Source: Prevotella sp. UBA2739 (GTDB taxonomy: Bacteria > Bacteroidota > Bacteroidia > Bacteroidales > Bacteroidaceae). From it: a stretch of 64,000 nucleotides of DNA. This document shows positions 43,301 to 50,196 of this stretch, in pieces; position 1 is the first letter of the stretch, and each line of letters opens with the position of its first letter. Where the stretch lies: positions 1-64,000 of the forward strand of contig DEJV01000052.1 of assembly GCA_002353525.1 (NCBI GenBank). The letters are read 5' to 3'. A program made the position numbers and the translations under genes. The notes beneath the pieces are model-generated. The model had not been told where the DNA came from. It worked only from the letters and a program-made list of their open reading frames with translations, and did no database searches.

Positions 43301-44272
43301 GTTGTCGATGGAGAAGCCGTCGAAGCGCTTGCCCACCGGCGAGATGTAGCGAACACCGCCGTAGAACGTGCCTATCCACTTGCCACCCTCGTTGTCGGTG
43401 GTGAAGGCATAGACGAAACGGTCGTCGAACTTCATCCACTCGCGGGTCTTGGGGTTGAAGCACACCAGACCGTCGTCGCAGCCGATGGTGATGCGGTCGT
43501 CGGCCTCTTCGTAGAGCGTATGGATGTGCCATCCCACCTTGGCCAGCTGCGGATGGAGCACCTGCTCCAGCCGGCCGTCGTCGTGCATGAGCAAGAGTCC
43601 CTGCTCCCACGAGCCGAGCCACAGGCGGCCGTCGCGGGTCTGCAGCATGCGCAGCGAGGCCGCCGACGCCGGATAGCTGACGCTGACGGGCTCGAAACGG
43701 TTGTGCAGGCGGTTGAGCTTCTGCAGCACGGGCACGCTCCGGTTGGTGACGGCCCATATCTGGTTGCTGTTGTCGACATACACCTGGGCCACCGAGTTGC
43801 CGGCTGCCTTGATGTTGTACTGTCGTGACTGACCCGTCTTGGGCATATACTCCCACACGCCCTGCTGCATGGTAGAAATCCACAGACAGTCTTCCTCGTC
43901 CATGGAGAGATAGGTCACTTCGGAATGGATGTCGAGCGGCAGGCGGGTGTAGGTTTGCCGGGGAAAGTCGAAGAAGAACACGCCCAGGACGGTGCCCACG
44001 TAGATGCCCTCGTCGGAAGCCAGCAGGGAGGAGATGTACTGGTTGACGCCCAGGCTGGCAATGCGGAAGGGCAGCACACGGCGGCCATCGTAACGGCAGA
44101 GGCCGTTGTCGGTGCCGAACCACATATAGCCGTACTTATCTTGCACGATATTGCGCACGGCATTGGCTGCCAGCCCGTCGTTCATGGTGATGAGCCGGTA
44201 GCTATAGTCGTCGCGGGCACTGGCTGGCAGCAGGCCGAGAAGGCATAACGCGAGTAACAGTATGCGAATCAT
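40313..44272 (-). CDS. hybrid two-component system regulator of the PUL
   Basis: A 1319-residue one-protein sensor and regulator of the bacteroidete HTCS type. Signal peptide 1-19, about 14 Reg_prop beta-propeller blades (phrases such as GYMWFGTDNGLCRYDG), a Y_Y_Y domain near 690-760, one membrane segment near 775-795, histidine kinase core with MIAHEIRTPVSLI, ATPase with NGVGIRHDDL, a receiver (SDWMMPRMDGAELC), and a C-terminal AraC HTH of about 105 residues. The periplasmic part should bind an oligosaccharide and activate the susC-led operon upstream. ATG 44272 follows a -7 box by six bases. Confidence 0.95.
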   Translation of the reverse strand: MIRILLLALCLLGLLPASARDDYSYRLITMNDGLAANAVRNIVQDKYGYMWFGTDNGLCRYDGRRVLPFRIASLGVNQYISSLLASDEGIYVGTVLGVFFFDFPRQTYTRLPLDIHSEVTYLSMDEEDCLWISTMQQGVWEYMPKTGQSRQYNIKAAGNSVAQVYVDNSNQIWAVTNRSVPVLQKLNRLHNRFEPVSVSYPASAASLRMLQTRDGRLWLGSWEQGLLLMHDDGRLEQVLHPQLAKVGWHIHTLYEEADDRITIGCDDGLVCFNPKTREWMKFDDRFVYAFTTDNEGGKWIGTFYGGVRYISPVGKRFDGFSIDNGLSGNVVSRFCEDKKGRIWIGSDDGGLMCYSPREGRFVAYPHQDILSKRNVHALTIDANNELWIGAYTDGVAVMNLETGQLRQYQQTADPHSLDNTSCYALLTDEQGWVWAGTMEGLNLYNRTADRFERIGKTDAMIVDIDEDWNSHLWLSTQGGGLWRCGRENRQLKTYRHADGDDHSLPDDQVNCALVDESGQLWVGTQSGLCRYDARHDRFDRVTLEVPSRNIMGIVEDNGALWLSTDRGIVRYEPKQAVKSTSEGNAYGKMSEAVQRFTLHDGLVSEQFQPNSVLKASDGRIYFGSTSGFNSFLPYQIKANHVMPPVYITGMSIMNREEYTAEGLPLDLSQTKELTLGYGDARMVTLSFASLSYCSPEKNQYAYMLEGFDRDWNYVGNQNQATYTNLPSGRYLFRVKATNNDGVWSTNEARLRIIVQPPFWWSWYAKLFYLLLLGTAIWYYVHLRLRRAEHRHQLEMQRLHEEKEKEVRDARLTFFTMIAHEIRTPVSLIIGPLEKMMKKGTPSDDLRIIDRNAHRLLELVNQLLDFRKVEQQSLVMHFAPQNIHELIENVSVRFAPTFENSGKHFSVAYPDEHFTAIVDREAVTKVVSNLLTNASKYTKDEVRLTCDVEPDGQHFRIAVADNGVGIRHDDLKRIFEPFFQAQDNKPGTGIGLNIVKNIVDQHHGTITIDSEVGKGSTFTVVLPVSQQMTEEQDTEAAKAAVLPAGAQQPDDTQAAGQHAADISPAEAGQRQKMLIVDDSDDMVGFLSENFREKYEVLTAGDGIEALDVLSKHEINIIISDWMMPRMDGAELCRRVRRNPLTSHIPFVMLTAKTDDDSKVQGMDVGADTYIEKPFSVQYLEACIRNMLQIRQQLMRKFSSMPLEPVTEIAQNPTDNDFLLQMNQIIEENFSNTALNVDFLAKSLNISRSGLFAKIKTLADVTPNEMIQIVRLKRAAQLLHDGGYMVSEVGYMVGFSNPSYFSKCFQKQFGIKPTEYMKAGN

Positions 44273-44278
44273 GATGTG

Positions 44279-44287
44279 GCAAAAATA
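44279..44287 (-). promoter_or_regulatory. -7 box for the HTCS gene
   Basis: The minus strand reads TATTTTTGC, six bases before ATG 44272, so the regulator has its own promoter. A small hairpin (GTCATTT...AAATGAC, 44319-44338) and a GC-rich one (near 44340-44370) separate it from the GH43 gene. Confidence 0.6.
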
Positions 44288-44384
44288 CAAAAAAAACGCA
44301 AAACGGCCAATGTTATCTGTCATTTTTTTTGAAATGACCGGGCTGCCCGCTCGGGGGCAGGCGGCCTGATCATTCACAAGGGAT

Positions 44385-47300
44385 TCAGCGCTTCGGCTGA
44401 TAGATGACGATGTCGCTCAGTTTCACCCACGAGAGGCGCTCGGTGTAGGTGGTCTGATAGACACCCACCTGCAGTTTGTCGGAGGTCACCTCGATGGGCG
44501 AGCCGGGCATGTTGCGCCAGGTCTGTCCGTCGCGGCTGGTACGGGCAAAGAGCAGCCGGCCGCGGCGCTCGAACTGCAGGATGGGATCGAAGTCGTAGCC
44601 TTTGTAGTTGGGGTATTGCGGACGCCCGTCGGGTCGGGTGACGGTGAGCATGTTGCCGCAGTTGTAGAGCGGGAAGACGCCCAGCTGATAGACGGCGTCG
44701 GCATCGGTGACGAGCAGTCCGCCCTCGTTGTAGGCCTTCGGCTTGTGCTCGGCAAGTCCTTCCATATCGGTGAAGCGGGCCATCATGACGAAGTCGCCCT
44801 CCACCTCCTCATAAATATGGCCACCATGCTGCAGCGGGTCTTCCTGGAACAGGGCCGTGGTGGCGGCGAGGGTCTGCTCGGCAGGCTGCTCGAAGACGGG
44901 TGTCATGAGGGGCGAGAGGGTGAAACGACTGTCGGGATCGCTCTCGTCAAAGTCGTCGTCGCCCAGCGAGGGGATGCGGTCGTCTTTCCTCTGGTTGTAC
45001 ATCGTACGTACCTCGTCGGCGGTCACGGATTGCGGCAGGATGGCGAGTGAGCTGAGATAGCCTCTGAAGTTGTTGGCGCCCTGGCCGTCGGCTCCAATCA
45101 CCACGCTGCCCTCGGGGCGGAGCATGATGAAGTTGTTGTGCTCTTTCAGCAGCTGGCCGTCGCGGTAGATGCGCTCCATCCATCCGTCGAAGGTAACCAC
45201 CCAGTGGTGCCACTGTCCCTCAGCGGCCTTCACGGCCTCGGGGGCGCCACAGCTCTCGAACGAGCCCTGATGGTTGACGAGTCCGGTGGCGGGGTCGGTG
45301 CCCAGCCGCATCTCTGTGGTGGCGAGGTCGGCCTGCGAACTGCTGAGCGACGCCAGGGTGGCCACGGGACCTACCTCGGTCTGCAAGGCCCAAGCGCTGA
45401 TGGTGTAAGGGGCATTGTAGCGATAGGCGTCGGCAACGGGTGTGGGGGCCGTGAGGCGCTGTGAGCCGTTGAAGAAGAGGGCCCACCGCCCGTCTTTCAC
45501 GCGGAGGCGCATGGGTTTGTTGGCCTTGAGGGTGATGCCCTCGGCCGTGGTCACCTCGCTGACGTCGGCAGGCTGCGTGCGGCCCTGCGCTAGGGCGGAG
45601 GCATCGAGGGTGATGGTGGCCTGACGGCGGTCAGCAGGACTGACATCCTTGCGGTGCATGCCGGGATAGCCATCGTTCGACTCGACATCGGTGTCGGGCA
45701 ACAGAGGGGCCTTCTTCCACACCTTCACGTTCCAGATGGCAGGCATGTGGCCGTTCTTCTGGGTGTCGGTGATGGTGATGCGCACATAGCGGGCTTTCGC
45801 CTTCTTGCGGTCGATCATCGGCGAGCCCTGCATGGTGTTGTCGGTGCGGTCGGCATAGAGGGTCCAGCGGCGGCCGTCGATAGAGGTTTCTATCTTGTAC
45901 TGGTAGAAGAAGGTGGGATACTCGAACTGTGTCCACACCTCGTTGAACGCGGTGGTGCGGCCGAGGTCGATCTGCAGCCACTCACCGTGCTGCTGCGGGT
46001 CCCAATTGGTATGGCGGGCCTTCCAGAGCGTGCCGTTATTGTCGTCGACGGCATATTCGGGCTTGAACCACTCGTCGTAGTAGCTGCTGGCCGTGACCTT
46101 GGCACCATAGGCGAGGTTCTGACTGGCGGGCGGAGTGAGCAGTCCCACCTTCGATGCATCGTGGGTGGGGACGACGGGCAGGATGTTGCCGTCGGCATCG
46201 AACAGCAGCTCGTCGATGCACACCTGACGGTTGAAGCCATGAACGGAGTGCGGATTGTTGTGACGGTGGTAGACGATGTAGTAGCGGCCGTTCTCTTCCA
46301 GAATGCTGTGGTGGCCAGGGCCGTGGATGGTACCGTCGGCATTGGTGGAGAGGATGCAGCCCTTATACTCGAAGGGTCCCATGGGTCCGACGCTGGATGT
46401 GGCATACTGCACACGGTAGGTGTGGTCGTGGCACGAGCCAGAGGAGTAGGTGAAGTAATAGGTGTCGCCCCGGCGGAATACGAAGGGCGCCTCGAAGACA
46501 TCCTTCAGCTCGGTGTTGGGGATGAGGCGCTTCTCGGCGAAGAACTCATCGGCGGCAATGGGGAGCGGAGCGTCTTCGCGCCAGCCGCGCGCATCGGCGG
46601 CACCCGGGGCGGGACGCTTGCCGCTGAGCCGGGCCACACCACAGCCGAAGCCGTCGTAGATGCCCCATGTGGTGAAATAGAGATACTCCTGGCCGTCGTC
46701 ATCGCGGAACAGCTGGGGGTCGAGGGTGATGACATTGTGCACATAGCGGTCGGGCACCATCACGGCGTCGGCCTTCCCAAGGATGTTGTGCCAGGGTCCG
46801 ATGGGCGACGATGCCTCGCCCACGTTGATGTTGCAGGGCTCGCAGTAGTAATAGCGGTAGGTGCCGTCGGGATGCTGCACCACGTCGGGTGCCCACACCA
46901 CCTCGGTGGTGGGCCAGTTCATGACGATATTCTTCCAGTTGCGGAAGTCGCTTGACACCCACACCTGGGCGGGTCCGTAGCCGTTGCCCGTTCCGTCGGT
47001 GGTGGCATAGAGGTAATAGGTGTCGCCGAACTTACGGATGGTGGGGTCGGCGAAATAGCCGGGAATGAAGGGGTTGCCGGCACCGGGGGTGTTCCAACGA
47101 GCGGCATTATCGGTCACGCGGAAGGTATAGGGGAACTCCCGCAGCTCGGCTTTCGGGTCGGGATTCTCCTCGGTGGGCATGGGTATCTGATAGTGCTCCT
47201 GCGGCGCGCCCATGACGATGAGGTAGAGGTGGCGGAGCGTCACGCCCTGCGGGACGGTGAACGTCGTGGCATTCACATCGCTATAGATTTCCTTGTCGTC

Positions 47301-48362
47301 GGTGGTGATGCCCACAAAGCCGTAGCGCAGCTGGTCGCCCCGGAGCTGGAGGCTGAACGACGTGGCACGGAGATTCACGAGACTGTCGAGCAGGATGGCA
47401 TTGAAGCCGTATTCCTCGGGATAGTTGCGGGGCCGCAGCCACCCGCCGTTGTCGGTCAGCTCGGTGGTGAAGGAGCAGGCATACTTGCGCGTCGCGCGGC
47501 GGGCATGCTGGAAGTCGAAGTTGACCAGATGCTGGTAGCCGCGCAGCATCTCGTCGCAGAACTGTCCTTGCGTCATGTGGTACAGGCGCTGGTAGGTCAT
47601 CACGGGGTCTTCCCCTATCCTACCCTGACGGTAGAGCTCGCCGATGGACTTCCGTCCGTGCAGGTCGCTCCACCACTGTATGACGTAGGGCGAATGGTAG
47701 ATATTCTCCAGATGGAGATAGGCTTTGTGGGTGAGTTTCTTGAAAGCCTCGAAGTGGTAGTTCTCGTCGGTGATCCAGTCGGGGTTCACCTGCCAGAGCA
47801 TCCATTGCGAGGTCATCTCGAAGAAGCCGCTGCCGCCCCAGGCGTCGCCCACCGAGTCGGCAGGTATCTGCAGCTGGAACGAGTGGCCCAGCTCGTGGGC
47901 CATGCAGTTCATCTTCTCGTCCTGAATGCGGTTGGGCGCCACCCATAGCGCCCCGATGAAGTTGTCGTAGGTGCCGCCATAGGCCGTGCCGTCGAGCGAG
48001 TAGTTGACCATGACCATCATCTTATAGCGGTCGCACTTGCTGCCGGGCAGAGAGAAAGCCAGCGTGTCGCGGAAGAAGTGGTAGAACGACTGCACCCGGT
48101 CGCGCAGATTCGTCAGGCTGAAGCGCATGGGATGGCCGTCGAGGTCGGGACCGCTGACGATGCCATTCGAGGGCTGCCGGTCGAAACCGCGTTCCCACAT
48201 GAAGATGAGGTCGTCGGTCTGGATGCTCCTGGCGAACGACCATCGTGAAGTGTCGGCCTGCAGGTCGATGCCCCGCAAGTCTTCAGGAATGAATATCTTC
48301 TTCTGGTCACTGGCACTCAAGCAGAGCAAGGCCACAGCCACCAACGTTACAATTCTTCTCAT
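44385..48362 (-). CDS. HExxH domain - GH43 - discoidin - LamG multi-domain enzyme
   Basis: A 1325-residue exported protein. Signal peptide 1-18. Residues about 25-420 resemble DUF6055 and carry HELGH at 156-160 with Glu182 in FFEMTSQW, a gluzincin-like metal site. Residues about 428-740 are a GH43 five-blade propeller with D439 (ADPTI), D548 (TLDPQLF) and E624 (FEAPF) as the expected triad. About 760-905 is an F5/8 type C (CBM32-like) domain, about 960-1140 a LamG-like domain, and 1150-1325 resembles a DUF1349-type sandwich. GH43 here is probably an alpha-L-arabinofuranosidase or related exo-enzyme; subfamily not assignable. Last enzyme gene of the leftward PUL operon. Confidence 0.85.
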   Translation of the reverse strand: MRRIVTLVAVALLCLSASDQKKIFIPEDLRGIDLQADTSRWSFARSIQTDDLIFMWERGFDRQPSNGIVSGPDLDGHPMRFSLTNLRDRVQSFYHFFRDTLAFSLPGSKCDRYKMMVMVNYSLDGTAYGGTYDNFIGALWVAPNRIQDEKMNCMAHELGHSFQLQIPADSVGDAWGGSGFFEMTSQWMLWQVNPDWITDENYHFEAFKKLTHKAYLHLENIYHSPYVIQWWSDLHGRKSIGELYRQGRIGEDPVMTYQRLYHMTQGQFCDEMLRGYQHLVNFDFQHARRATRKYACSFTTELTDNGGWLRPRNYPEEYGFNAILLDSLVNLRATSFSLQLRGDQLRYGFVGITTDDKEIYSDVNATTFTVPQGVTLRHLYLIVMGAPQEHYQIPMPTEENPDPKAELREFPYTFRVTDNAARWNTPGAGNPFIPGYFADPTIRKFGDTYYLYATTDGTGNGYGPAQVWVSSDFRNWKNIVMNWPTTEVVWAPDVVQHPDGTYRYYYCEPCNINVGEASSPIGPWHNILGKADAVMVPDRYVHNVITLDPQLFRDDDGQEYLYFTTWGIYDGFGCGVARLSGKRPAPGAADARGWREDAPLPIAADEFFAEKRLIPNTELKDVFEAPFVFRRGDTYYFTYSSGSCHDHTYRVQYATSSVGPMGPFEYKGCILSTNADGTIHGPGHHSILEENGRYYIVYHRHNNPHSVHGFNRQVCIDELLFDADGNILPVVPTHDASKVGLLTPPASQNLAYGAKVTASSYYDEWFKPEYAVDDNNGTLWKARHTNWDPQQHGEWLQIDLGRTTAFNEVWTQFEYPTFFYQYKIETSIDGRRWTLYADRTDNTMQGSPMIDRKKAKARYVRITITDTQKNGHMPAIWNVKVWKKAPLLPDTDVESNDGYPGMHRKDVSPADRRQATITLDASALAQGRTQPADVSEVTTAEGITLKANKPMRLRVKDGRWALFFNGSQRLTAPTPVADAYRYNAPYTISAWALQTEVGPVATLASLSSSQADLATTEMRLGTDPATGLVNHQGSFESCGAPEAVKAAEGQWHHWVVTFDGWMERIYRDGQLLKEHNNFIMLRPEGSVVIGADGQGANNFRGYLSSLAILPQSVTADEVRTMYNQRKDDRIPSLGDDDFDESDPDSRFTLSPLMTPVFEQPAEQTLAATTALFQEDPLQHGGHIYEEVEGDFVMMARFTDMEGLAEHKPKAYNEGGLLVTDADAVYQLGVFPLYNCGNMLTVTRPDGRPQYPNYKGYDFDPILQFERRGRLLFARTSRDGQTWRNMPGSPIEVTSDKLQVGVYQTTYTERLSWVKLSDIVIYQPKR

Positions 48363-48388
48363 ATCGGTATTCAGGTTTGTTATTCGTG

Positions 48389-50002
48389 TCAGTTTCCTGC
48401 AGGGTAGTTGGCTACCAGCTGGTCCATGAAGGCTGTGCGCTGCTGGAGCCATTTCTCCATGCGGTCGATTTCGGTCTGATAGTCTTTATCGATGGGCCAC
48501 CGCTCGGCATTGCGCCCCATGGCCTCGGCGGCACAGATGGCATAGCGCTTGGCCTCGGGCCAGAACTCGCTCATGATGCGGGGACTGATCTCTTTCCAAC
48601 GGGCCTTCACCTGACTGACGAACTGGCGGCTCTTCCACATGTCGGTGAAGAAACTCGGCACGTAGGTGTAGTTGCTGATGTGGCGGGCAGGGTCGGTGCC
48701 GAGCACCGTCTCGCGATAGTCGGTGAAGAAGGTGTGGCCGGTGCGCATCTGTCCCCAGTCGAAGTCGTAGCCGGCATCGAAGTCCCATAGCGGTCCGAAG
48801 GTCCACAGCGAACCGGCGCCGTCGTCCTTGTAGAGATAGATGCTTCGCGGCGCCGCTACCTCGACGTTGTAGACCAACTCCTGGATGAGCAGATAGTCGA
48901 TCATCACGCCGATGTCCATCACCTTGGCCAGTGCGTCGTAGTCGTGGGCCAGAATGAGGTTCTCAATCTGGCTCAGGGCGGTGCGGGCGTCGCTGATGAG
49001 CGTCTCGGGCGTGGCATAGTCTTCCGCCTCGGGGCACTTCACGCAGACGGGCATCCTGTAGACTTGCGACCAGAAGTTGTCGCCTTCACCGGGAGCCTCC
49101 TCGGGTCCGTCGTCGACGTCGAGCGACAACAGCCAGCCTTTCTTGCTGCTGATGTTCACACGGCTCTTGCTCTGCTCCACCTGCTCGGTCAGCATGTAGA
49201 GGCCTTTATAGTCGCCGTTGAGCGTCAGTTCGACGAAGCGTGTATGGTTGGTATTGGGAATGCCCAGACCGCTGCCCATCTCGAAGACGAAGGTGTTCAT
49301 CAGGTGGGTCGGGTCACGGTAGTTGGCCAGCATCACCCAGTCTTTCTCTTCGGCAAGGCCGAGAATGGAGGCCTTCTCGTCGAGCTTCAGTCGGTAGGGC
49401 TTCTTGGGATACCACTCCCACGTGGAGTTGCCTCGTCCGCGAATGCGCCCCCTGCCCTCGTAGTCCCATTCATCGTTGTCCGACTCTATCTTGATGTTAC
49501 AGCCGCGATAGTCTTTCTTGCTGGTCACAGCCATATTGTTGTCTACGTCGATGGTGATTTTTGCTACTTGATACTTAGGTTCTGTCGGTTTGGGCTCATA
49601 TTTTCTCACCTGTGTAATCTCAAAGGAATAATAGGTGATGGTGGCCTGATTCCGATGAAAGTACTTCGTGTGCAGTGCGCGATATTTGCCGCTGACGACT
49701 ACCGTCTCGTCTTTCAGCGCCTTCCATTCGTCTTTCATGTTGGTCACCGTGACTATGGCACCTTCCTCGTCACCGCCTCCCATGAAGGGATTCACCTGTT
49801 CGCGGTCGAACTTGATCTCCCAATGGTTGCCATTCTCGTCGCTCACCAGCTGACAGCGGAAGTCGGTCAGCTCGTGCTCTGAGGTGTCTTTTGGATATGT
49901 GATGGTGACTTCGTCGTCGGACGTTGGTTCCTGCTCGTCGCTGTTGCTCGAACAACTTACCACCAGCAAGGCCAACAGGCCAAAAAGAAATATTCTCTTC
50001 AT
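48389..50002 (-). CDS. CotH-kinase-family lipoprotein
   Basis: A 537-residue lipoprotein (MKRIFLFGLLALLVVSC, lipobox Cys17). Residues about 30-140 form a variable N-terminal domain and about 150-520 a CotH kinase domain with RGRGNSTWEW, KKPYRLKL, and TFGPLWDFDAGYDFDWG, which holds the metal-binding Asp residues. CotH proteins phosphorylate spore-coat proteins in Bacillus; their role in bacteroidete PULs is unknown. An ATG at 50020 is an alternative start. A 194-bp structured gap precedes it and the GH43 fusion starts 26 bases after it. Confidence 0.85.
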   Translation of the reverse strand: MKRIFLFGLLALLVVSCSSNSDEQEPTSDDEVTITYPKDTSEHELTDFRCQLVSDENGNHWEIKFDREQVNPFMGGGDEEGAIVTVTNMKDEWKALKDETVVVSGKYRALHTKYFHRNQATITYYSFEITQVRKYEPKPTEPKYQVAKITIDVDNNMAVTSKKDYRGCNIKIESDNDEWDYEGRGRIRGRGNSTWEWYPKKPYRLKLDEKASILGLAEEKDWVMLANYRDPTHLMNTFVFEMGSGLGIPNTNHTRFVELTLNGDYKGLYMLTEQVEQSKSRVNISSKKGWLLSLDVDDGPEEAPGEGDNFWSQVYRMPVCVKCPEAEDYATPETLISDARTALSQIENLILAHDYDALAKVMDIGVMIDYLLIQELVYNVEVAAPRSIYLYKDDGAGSLWTFGPLWDFDAGYDFDWGQMRTGHTFFTDYRETVLGTDPARHISNYTYVPSFFTDMWKSRQFVSQVKARWKEISPRIMSEFWPEAKRYAICAAEAMGRNAERWPIDKDYQTEIDRMEKWLQQRTAFMDQLVANYPAGN

Positions 50003-50043
50003 CTTCTTTGTATTCAACATATCGATTTTCTGCATCATTCTCA

Positions 50044-50190
50044 ATCGGTCTTTAAACTGACAACAGGAGCGTTTTCCTTGTTTTGAGAGTCCATTCACGT
50101 CAGATATCCTAAAAGACCGATGGGGAATAATAGCGGGAGCGAAACCCGACCCGAAAAGGCCACTGGCTCCGCTCCCCAAACCTAAAAAAC
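50044..50190 (-). other. structured intercistronic region before the CotH gene
   Basis: A 10-bp inverted repeat, ATCGGTCTTT (50044-50053) with 50112-50121, and a GC-rich hairpin joining GGGAGCG near 50136 with CGCTCCC near 50173. Both lie in the otherwise tight operon and could mark mRNA processing, attenuation or a stability boundary. No -7 box match was seen. Confidence 0.6.
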
Positions 50191-50196
50191 GGTGCT

